The translations under genes and the position numbers were made by a program. From positions 1 through 10,642 of the forward strand of contig CASDHD010000039.1 in assembly GCA_949280095.1 (NCBI GenBank): 10,642 bases of DNA, in the 5' to 3' direction. The stretch is from an uncultured Bacilli bacterium. GTDB taxonomy: Bacteria > Bacillota_I > Bacilli_A > RF39 > UBA660. The notes beneath the pieces were generated by a model, which made no database searches, was not told the DNA's origin, and saw nothing but the letters and a program-made list of their open reading frames with translations. Positions 5,712-10,642 of this stretch are shown here, in pieces; within the stretch, counting starts at the first letter, position 1, and every line of letters begins with the position of its first letter.

Positions 5712-6599
5712 TCAAAATAAACTAATCTGTTCATTCATAGATATCTTTTTCTTATAATCTTTAATAATTTCACTCATATCACAAAGTAAATGATATCGAT
5801 TACACTCTTTAACAAAAAACTCGAGTAAATCTGGATAACGAAGAGGATTACAAACTAAACTATTTCCATAAACACATTTATAATCACTCGACAATCCTTT
5901 ATATAATTCTTCTATATGTTCATAATAATAGTCATGTACATTGCTTCTTAACGTCATCCCCATTTTTGTATAAATAAAATTAGCTTTATTTAGACTTGCA
6001 AGACGCACCATATTTCGAATATTATCTTCACTATCTGTAATAAAAGGAAGTACAGGTGTCATAAGTACTCCTGCATAAATACCATTTTCACGTAATGTTT
6101 TTAAAACCTCAAAGCGTTTAGTTGAGGAAATTACTTTTGGTTCCAAAACTCGAGCAAGTTCATCCTCATATGTCGTAATACTTATTTTAATAATCACATT
6201 ATTATTCATTTGTATCTCTTTTAATAAATCTATATCTCTTAAAACCAAATCACTTTTTGTATCAATTGAAACACCAAAACCATATTTATTGATTAATTCC
6301 AATGCCCCTCTTGTAATTTTATATTCTTCTTCTAAAGCGTTATAAGGATCCGACAAAGTACCAAAACTTACTACTCCTCTATATTGTTTACTTGCGAGTT
6401 CTTCTTCTAAAATTTGCAAAGCATTTTCTTTACTTTTAATTTCATCAAAATTTTTTATATGATAAGAATCGCTTCTACTATCACAATAAATACAACCATA
6501 AGAACAACCACGATATAAATTCATATGATAATCTATACCAAACCATAAATTACCTTGATCACTTTTGGTCATGATTGTTCTTGTTTTTACGTACTCCAT
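5712..6599 (-). CDS. SPL-family radical SAM protein (COG1533 type)
   Basis: A 295-residue radical SAM enzyme. The CxxxCxxC cluster-binding motif is RGCSYGCIYC (Cys32, Cys36, Cys39). Further motifs are VVSFGTLSDPYNALEEEYKITRG (residues 76-98), typical of the spore photoproduct lyase-like/COG1533 group; SIDTKSDLVLRDIDLL; and LEPKVISSTKRFEVLKTL followed by GIYAGVLMTPVLPFITD. Such enzymes make a 5'-deoxyadenosyl radical; SplB repairs the UV photoproduct of spore DNA, but many COG1533 members have no known substrate. It is shorter than SplB (about 340 residues) and its substrate is not proven here. The start at 6599 is an ATG; a TTG at 6611 lies within the presumed ribosome binding region. The two coat-type genes follow 91 bases downstream with no clear terminator between, so they may be co-transcribed. 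Confidence 0.88.
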   Translation of the reverse strand: MEYVKTRTIMTKSDQGNLWFGIDYHMNLYRGCSYGCIYCDSRSDSYHIKNFDEIKSKENALQILEEELASKQYRGVVSFGTLSDPYNALEEEYKITRGALELINKYGFGVSIDTKSDLVLRDIDLLKEIQMNNNVIIKISITTYEDELARVLEPKVISSTKRFEVLKTLRENGIYAGVLMTPVLPFITDSEDNIRNMVRLASLNKANFIYTKMGMTLRSNVHDYYYEHIEELYKGLSSDYKCVYGNSLVCNPLRYPDLLEFFVKECNRYHLLCDMSEIIKDYKKKISMNEQISLF

Positions 6600-6622
6600 A
6601 AAACCACCCAATATCTACCTAA

Positions 6623-6651
6623 AGTATAACAAATTCAGCAAATAAAGTCCA
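6623..6651 (-). promoter_or_regulatory. Promoter of the radical SAM gene
   Basis: On the minus strand, TATACT (6628-6623), with an extended TG one base before it, lies 17 bases after TGGACT (6651-6646). Transcription would start near 6616, about 17 bases before the ATG. Confidence 0.7.
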
Positions 6652-6710
6652 TAAGTTCACAAAATACAAAACGTAAAATCTACTTTAAAATAAATGATAA
6701 ATTTATTCAC

Positions 6711-6744
6711 AAAAAAACTTTAATATTTATTTCTATTAAAGTTT
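6711..6744 (-). terminator. Intrinsic terminator of the unknown two-gene unit
   Basis: AAACTTTAAT (6715-6724) pairs perfectly with ATTAAAGTTT (6735-6744) around a ten-base loop. On the minus strand it is followed by further T. It lies 20 bases after the stop of the 118-residue protein. Confidence 0.8.
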
Positions 6745-6764
6745 CTGATAATAATCACTTTTAA

Positions 6765-7121
6765 TTAAAACTTTTTTAATTCTCTAGCATAATCTTTATC
6801 TACAGTCAACTCAGTTTCTTTTGCCTCTAATTGACAAATCAATTCCTCTAATTCTTGTTGATTTAACGATTCAACATAGGCTTGGGTAATTTCTAATTGT
6901 TGTAAAGTTTTTTCATAAACATTTTCACCATTTAATGTCAAACTTGTAGCCGAACTTGTAGCTAAACAACCTAATGTTTGCAATCCCTCATTCTCAGCAT
7001 CCATCAAATTCCAGCCTACTGAACTAGTAGTAGTCGCACCCATTGACGTAAAACTTGATGGTGATAAAGATATTGAACTATCTGCCATTAAATTTTCTAA
7101 AAATAAACTCATAAAATCCAT
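6765..7121 (-). CDS. Small unknown protein with Ser/Thr-rich N-terminus (118 aa)
   Basis: I do not recognise this protein. Residues 1-12 (MDFMSLFLENLM) form a hydrophobic helix too short and acidic for a clear signal peptide. Residues 13-65 are low-complexity, rich in Ser, Thr, Ala and Gly, and probably unfolded. Residues 66-118 look helical and amphipathic (EKTLQQLEITQAYVESL, then QQELEELICQLEAKETEL), suggesting a coiled coil. The gene starts three bases after the stop of the 247-residue gene, and its ribosome binding site (AGGAGG) is made by the last arginine codons of that gene, so the two are tightly coupled. Expression would follow the poly-G promoter at 7889-7922. A surface or membrane-complex role is possible but unproven. 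Confidence 0.7.
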   Translation of the reverse strand: MDFMSLFLENLMADSSISLSPSSFTSMGATTTSSVGWNLMDAENEGLQTLGCLATSSATSLTLNGENVYEKTLQQLEITQAYVESLNQQELEELICQLEAKETELTVDKDYARELKKF

Positions 7122-7124
7122 ATT

Positions 7125-7868
7125 TTATCTCCTCCTTTGCTCTTCTGCATTTTTCATATATTGATATTGTGCTTTTGCATATTCTAATAATTGCCTAGTC
7201 TGTTCAAGCGTTGAGATTTCATTAACCACTTGATTAACAGACGGTAATTCAACTTGGTTTGTAACAACTTTTGAAACAGGTTGAATACTTTCCCTTAATT
7301 TTTCTAAATTTTCTTCTCTCTTTTTTTCTTCAATTTTTTCTAATAAAGCATAAGTTTCCTTTTTTTGAAAACGACAAAGATTATAATTTTGAAGATTTAC
7401 ACATTCAAAATCTATAATAAGACTAATAGCATTTTTTAAAATTAACACTGCACTTACTAAAGGCAAAGGATTTCCCAGCAAAAGTGTAAAGACAACTGTT
7501 CCTATTAACACAACAGTATCCTTTTTCATTCCTTTAATATGTAATCTTTTATTCCATTCTAAATACTTAATAAATTTTGTTGGATAATTTTCATTATAAT
7601 GATAATTTCTATTTTGTCTATAAGTCAATTCCTTTCGGAAAACTAACTTTTGATTTTGATGCTCTACTAATAATAAATATTGATTTTCAATAGGTTCCTT
7701 TTTCAACTTTTTTTGAAAACGTTTATCACTAATTTTTTCGTATGAATTTTTAATATTAGGAAAAAAGCGTTCTATTATTTCATATTTCATTTTTTCTAAA
7801 TAAAATACAACTTTTTGAAATTTTTCAGCACCCAAAAAGCGATATAAATCTTTTTTATCTTTCCTCAA
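7125..7868 (-). CDS. Unknown membrane protein with long charged flanks (247 aa)
   Basis: I do not recognise this family. Residues 1-115 are basic and aromatic and probably cytoplasmic. Two predicted membrane segments lie at about 117-131 and 133-153, joined by GNPLP, forming a hairpin. Residues 165-247 are charged, with a likely coiled coil (EKIEEKKREENLEKLRE) and a Gln-rich end finishing in EEQRRR. Both ends would lie on the same side of the membrane. The start is a TTG at 7868 behind GGGGGG with a five-base gap; no ATG occurs before residue 27. It is first in a two-gene unit with the 118-residue protein. Its promoter contains the ten-G tract, so its expression may be switched by tract length. 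Confidence 0.72.
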   Translation of the reverse strand: MRKDKKDLYRFLGAEKFQKVVFYLEKMKYEIIERFFPNIKNSYEKISDKRFQKKLKKEPIENQYLLLVEHQNQKLVFRKELTYRQNRNYHYNENYPTKFIKYLEWNKRLHIKGMKKDTVVLIGTVVFTLLLGNPLPLVSAVLILKNAISLIIDFECVNLQNYNLCRFQKKETYALLEKIEEKKREENLEKLRESIQPVSKVVTNQVELPSVNQVVNEISTLEQTRQLLEYAKAQYQYMKNAEEQRRR

Positions 7869-7888
7869 AACTTCCCCCCTTAACGCAA

Positions 7889-7922
7889 ATTATAATAACA
7901 TATACCCCCCCCCCGTTGTCAA
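7889..7922 (-). promoter_or_regulatory. Putative phase-variable promoter with a ten-G spacer tract
   Basis: On the minus strand a perfect -35 TTGACA (7922-7917), preceded by eight A (an UP-like tract), is followed by AC, ten G (7914-7905) and then TATATGTTATTATAAT. Candidate -10 boxes are TATTAT (7897-7892), with a 19-base spacer, and TATAAT (7894-7889), with a 22-base spacer. Loss of two G would give TATTAT the ideal 17-base spacing. This arrangement is the known design of slipped-strand phase-variable promoters. It would control the two-gene unit ending at 6765. Confidence 0.65.
7905..7914. repeat. Ten-base homopolymeric C/G tract
   Basis: An uninterrupted run of ten C on the plus strand in a genome segment that is about 70 percent A+T. 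By simple composition a C10 or G10 run would be expected far less than once in a window this long. Such tracts are prone to slippage. The count itself may be affected by sequencing or assembly error. Confidence 0.9.
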
Positions 7923-7946
7923 GTTTTTTTTAAGTATCCTACACTT

Positions 7947-7976
7947 TTAACACATTTACAAAACTTAGAATATAAT
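7947..7976 (+). promoter_or_regulatory. Promoter of the ABC importer operon
   Basis: TTAACA (7947-7952, five of six consensus bases) and TATAAT (7971-7976) are separated by 18 bases. Transcription would start near 7983, with AAGGAGG just after. The leader of about 23 bases leaves no room for a riboswitch. It faces away from the poly-G promoter and does not include the tract. Confidence 0.75.
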
Positions 7977-8005
7977 ACATTGTAATTTAAAAGGAGGAAT
8001 TTAAA

Positions 8006-8998
8006 TTGAAAAGAAAAATTTTAGGAGTGATACTAGGTTTACTTGTTTTACTTGTTATCGTAGTCACTGCTACAAAATTAACAAGCAAAAAGAATGATGA
8101 CTTAACAACAATCAAACTTGCTGAAGTAACCCATAGTGCCTTTTATGCACCCCTATACGTTGCTATTGAGGCTGGATACTTTAAAGATAATGGTATCAAT
8201 ATTGATTTAATCTTAACCAGCGGAGCTGACAAAGTAGCTGCTTCTGTATTATCTAACGACGTTGAAATTGGATTTGCAGGACCTGAAAGTGCTATTTATG
8301 TTTACAAAGGTGGAGAAGAAGATTACTTGGTAACATTTGCAGGTTTAACTAAAAGAGACGGTCAATTTATTGTATCAAGAACACCCATTGAAAACTTTAC
8401 CCTAAATGATTTAAAAGGAAAAGAAATTTTAGCTGGTCGTCTAGGTGGAATGCCTGTTCTAAACTTCCAAAATGCTTTAAAAAATGAAGAAATAAATGAA
8501 AAAGAAATTAATATGAATACAAGTGTTGAATTTGCTGCTTTATCAGGATCATTTATTGCAGGTATGGGAGACTTTGTTAATCTTTTTGAACCAAATGCTA
8601 CAAATATAGCGAAAGAAGGTTTAGGCTACATCGTTGGAAACGTTGGTGCTTACTCAGGAGAAGTTCCATATACTGCCTTTTATGCTAGAAAAAGTTATTT
8701 AGAAAACAACAATGAAAATATCAAAAATTTTACAAATGCTATAAAGGAAGGTTTAGAATATGTAAGTACCCATAGTGCTGAAGAAATAGCAGAAATTATC
8801 CTACCACAATTCCCAGATATTTCTTTAAAAGACTTAACAACCATTGTCGATAATTACAAAAAATATGACTCATGGTTAAATAATCCATTTATCACAGAGG
8901 AAACATACAAAAATTTAGAAGATATTATGATAAGTGCTGATTTACTTGACTCTTACGTTCCGTTTGAAAACTTAGTAAATAATTTCTATCATGAATAA
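8006..8998 (+). CDS. NitT/TauT-type ABC transporter substrate-binding protein
   Basis: A 330-residue binding protein of the SsuA/ThiY/NMT1 class. Residues 4-24 are one hydrophobic helix after KRK; the protein has no cysteine at all, so there is no lipobox and it is probably held by an uncleaved N-terminal anchor. The mature part opens with IKLAEVTHSAFYAPLYVAIEAGYFKDNGI, the usual first strand and helix of this class. GADKVAASVLSNDVEIGFAGPESAIYVY (73-100) and LKGKEILAGRLGGMP (136-150) follow. Relatives bind thiamine precursors, sulfonates, taurine or nitrate; the substrate cannot be read from the sequence, and the CCCFC motif of ThiY-type pyrimidine binders is absent. The TTG start at 8006 has AAGGAGG eight bases upstream. 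First gene of a three-gene operon. Confidence 0.9.
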   Translation: MKRKILGVILGLLVLLVIVVTATKLTSKKNDDLTTIKLAEVTHSAFYAPLYVAIEAGYFKDNGINIDLILTSGADKVAASVLSNDVEIGFAGPESAIYVYKGGEEDYLVTFAGLTKRDGQFIVSRTPIENFTLNDLKGKEILAGRLGGMPVLNFQNALKNEEINEKEINMNTSVEFAALSGSFIAGMGDFVNLFEPNATNIAKEGLGYIVGNVGAYSGEVPYTAFYARKSYLENNNENIKNFTNAIKEGLEYVSTHSAEEIAEIILPQFPDISLKDLTTIVDNYKKYDSWLNNPFITEETYKNLEDIMISADLLDSYVPFENLVNNFYHE

Positions 8999-9740
8999 AA
9001 TTCTAGAAATTAAAAATTTATCCAAAAAATACCATACAAAAGATGGAGAAATAACGGCAATTCAAAATATTAACATCGATGTTTTAGAAGGAGAATTTAT
9101 TTCATTGGTTGGTTCATCTGGTTGTGGAAAATCAACCCTTCTAAACATCATTGCCCATTTAGATAAAGAAAGCAGCGGTAGCATTACTTTTAAAAATGAA
9201 AATCCCAAAATTGGCTATATGTTTCAAAGTGATTGTCTTTTTCCATGGTTAACTATTTTTGAAAATTGCTTACTTGGTTTAAAAATCGAGAAAAAGATCA
9301 CTAAAGAAAGTAAAAAATATGTTCTTGATTTACTAAAAAAATATAACTTATATGAATTTAAAGACAAATACCCAACTTGCTTATCAGGTGGAATGAAACA
9401 AAGAATTGCGCTCATTCGTACGCTTGCTTTAAAGCCAGATATTCTCTTGTTAGATGAACCGTTCAACGCTCTTGATTATCAAAGTCGTCTCGCTATAAGT
9501 AACGATGTTTATGAGATTATCAAAAAAGAAGGACAAACAGCTATTATGGTTACTCATGATATTTCAGAAGCCGTTTCAATGTCTGACAAAGTATATGTGT
9601 TATCTAAAAGACCTTGTACCGTAAAAAAAATATACAAAATAGAACTAGAAAAAAAACAAGATCCAATAAGTAATCGAAAAGATAAACGATTCATGGAATA
9701 CTACGATACGATTTGGAAGGACTTGGATATTAATGTCTAA
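8991..9740 (+). CDS. NitT/TauT-type ABC transporter ATPase
   Basis: A 249-residue ATPase with all expected motifs: Walker A GSSGCGKST (41-49), Q-loop Gln79 in YMFQSDCLFPWL, signature LSGGM (131-135), Walker B ILLLDEP (151-157) and H-loop His189 in VTHD. The Q-loop region with FPWLTIFEN is typical of the SsuB/TauB/ThiZ group. It powers the importer from the cytoplasmic face. Its ATG overlaps the stop of the binding protein by 8 bases (ATGAATAA), and its own stop overlaps the permease start by 8 bases. Length is normal for the family and the enzyme looks intact. Confidence 0.93.
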   Translation: MNKILEIKNLSKKYHTKDGEITAIQNINIDVLEGEFISLVGSSGCGKSTLLNIIAHLDKESSGSITFKNENPKIGYMFQSDCLFPWLTIFENCLLGLKIEKKITKESKKYVLDLLKKYNLYEFKDKYPTCLSGGMKQRIALIRTLALKPDILLLDEPFNALDYQSRLAISNDVYEIIKKEGQTAIMVTHDISEAVSMSDKVYVLSKRPCTVKKIYKIELEKKQDPISNRKDKRFMEYYDTIWKDLDINV

Positions 9741-10521
9741 AGAACAAAAAAATTATTTGATAAAAATCAAAAGAAATAAAATAATAACAATTGGCATTCA
9801 ATTATTGATTGTTTTTGTATTCTTGCTAACTTGGCAAATTTTATCAGACAAAAAAATAATCAATCCCTTTATCTTTTCTAGCCCTAAAAAAATTATAGAA
9901 ACGATTATTTCTTTACATCAAAACTATCAATTAATCAATCACATTTTTACCACCATTTATGAGACTCTAATCGCTTTTGTTTTTGGTATATCTTTAGGAT
10001 TCATTATTGCTGTTTTACTTTATGAATTTAAAACGCTTGCTAAAATTGTTGATCCATTTTTAACAATGCTTAACTCATTGCCCAAAGTAGCTTTAGGTCC
10101 TATTATCATTATATGGACTGGTGCAAATACTAAATCCATTATTACTATGGCATTATTAATTAATTTAATTATCAGCATTATTACTATCTACAATGGATTT
10201 TTAAATACCGATACATATAAAATCAAATTGTTAAAATCTTTTAAAGCAAGTAAGTTGCAAATTCTTACAAATGCAGTAATTCCTGCTTCTTATAGAACAA
10301 TTATATCTTCCTTAAAAATCAATATTTCTATGAGTTTGATTGGCGTTATAACGGGTGAATTTTTAGTTAGCAAAAAAGGTATCGGTTACCTTATTATCTA
10401 CGGAACGCAAGTATTCAATTTAAACATCGTAATGAGTGGAATTATTATTTTAATCTTTATCTCTTTCATTTTATATGAAATGATGAATTTATTAGAAAAA
10501 AAATTACTAAAAGAAAAATAA
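9733..10521 (+). CDS. NitT/TauT-type ABC transporter permease
   Basis: A 262-residue inner-membrane permease of the SsuC/TauC/ThiX class. It has a basic N-terminus, a first membrane helix at about 18-36 and the family motif INPFIFSSPKKIIET (43-57). Further helices lie at about 76-97, 106-128, 134-154, 198-222 and 232-252. The EAA loop that contacts the ATPase is at about 167-186 (LLKSFKASKLQILTNAVIPAS); the glycine typical of the loop is replaced by Ser/Lys here. GEFLVSKKGIGYLI (208-221) is the usual C-terminal signature. The ATG overlaps the ATPase stop by 8 bases, with GGAAGGA upstream inside that gene. It completes the importer; no other transport gene follows before the terminator. Confidence 0.92.
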   Translation: MSKEQKNYLIKIKRNKIITIGIQLLIVFVFLLTWQILSDKKIINPFIFSSPKKIIETIISLHQNYQLINHIFTTIYETLIAFVFGISLGFIIAVLLYEFKTLAKIVDPFLTMLNSLPKVALGPIIIIWTGANTKSIITMALLINLIISIITIYNGFLNTDTYKIKLLKSFKASKLQILTNAVIPASYRTIISSLKINISMSLIGVITGEFLVSKKGIGYLIIYGTQVFNLNIVMSGIIILIFISFILYEMMNLLEKKLLKEK

Positions 10522-10549
10522 CAAAGCAGATTATGTTTTGTTATTTTTT
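10516..10549 (+). terminator. Strong terminator of the ABC importer operon
   Basis: AAATAACAAA (10516-10525) pairs perfectly with TTTGTTATTT (10537-10546), followed by T. The stop codon of the permease is inside the first arm. Confidence 0.85.
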
Positions 10550-10553
10550 ATGC

Positions 10554-10573
10554 GCTTATACTTACTTATAAGC
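10554..10573 (+). terminator. Second inverted repeat after the ABC operon
   Basis: GCTTATA (10554-10560) pairs perfectly with TATAAGC (10567-10573) around a six-base loop and is followed by TTTCTTTTT on the plus strand. It may be a back-up terminator. The rest of the window up to its right end shows no gene. Confidence 0.4.
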
Positions 10574-10642
10574 TTTCTTTTTATTACTTTCTCTCATCTT
10601 TACAACCATTTTTAAAAATAAATGTTACATATTTTTCACTTT

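Noticed and set aside
5086..7891. Shared 12-base word TTAACGCAAATT at 5086-5097 and 7880-7891, both just upstream of minus-strand genes
   Set aside because: In so AT-rich a window, many 12-base repeats are expected by chance; the similarity does not extend.
7977..8005. Riboswitch (for example TPP) before the ABC importer
   Set aside because: The leader is only about 23 bases, too short for any known riboswitch.
9224..9466. Minus-strand open frame of 80 codons
   Set aside because: It is opposite the conserved core of the ABC ATPase and has no supporting signals.
1..10642. Mycoplasma-type code with TGA read as tryptophan
   Set aside because: Tryptophan is written TGG throughout, and TGA acts as a stop for the CotF-like gene.
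1..10642. CRISPR arrays, tRNA or rRNA genes
   Set aside because: No regularly spaced direct repeats or recognisable tRNA/rRNA sequence were seen on either strand.

Overview
The window is very AT-rich, with short intergenic gaps, strong AGGAGG-type ribosome binding sites and textbook sigma-A promoters. It uses TAA, TAG and TGA as stops. This fits a low-GC member of the Bacillota (Bacilli or Clostridia, possibly a host-associated lineage) using the standard bacterial code rather than the mycoplasma code. A CotF-type coat protein and a spore-photoproduct-lyase-family radical SAM protein suggest a spore-forming ancestry. The sequence alone does not fix the species.

Layout. Positions 1-2484 (minus strand): the start of a gene cut by the left edge; a HAAS/DUF1700-like membrane protein; and, overlapping it by 8 bases, a 589-residue coiled-coil protein of unknown function. 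The latter starts from a compact divergent promoter region shared with a DUF308/HdeD-like membrane protein (2591-3139, plus strand). Positions 3281-4757 (minus): a membrane-anchored thioredoxin-fold protein with a long Lys/Thr-rich tail, and an unrecognised 237-residue protein with a perfect consensus promoter. Positions 4853-5140 hold the wreck of an IS200/IS605-type tnpB gene: its first codons, a large internal deletion, its last codons, and a short stretch that can fold as a pseudoknot, as expected for an omega RNA. Positions 5162-6599 (minus): two small coat-type proteins and the radical SAM protein. Positions 6765-7868 (minus): a tight two-gene unit of unknown function. Positions 8006-10521 (plus): a complete NitT/TauT-type ABC importer (binding protein, ATPase, permease) with 8-base overlaps between genes and a strong terminator.

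The most striking item is a run of ten C (ten G on the minus strand) at 7905-7914. It lies between a perfect -35 box and the -10 region of the promoter that should drive the unknown two-gene unit. Such a tract is extremely improbable by chance in this base composition and is the classic architecture of a phase-variable promoter. The unit it would switch encodes a membrane protein with long charged flanks and a Ser/Thr-rich small protein, neither recognisable. Second is the decayed tnpB with its apparently retained omega-RNA-like end. The ABC operon on the other side of the tract has its own separate promoter and looks ordinary, except that its binding protein has no lipobox cysteine.
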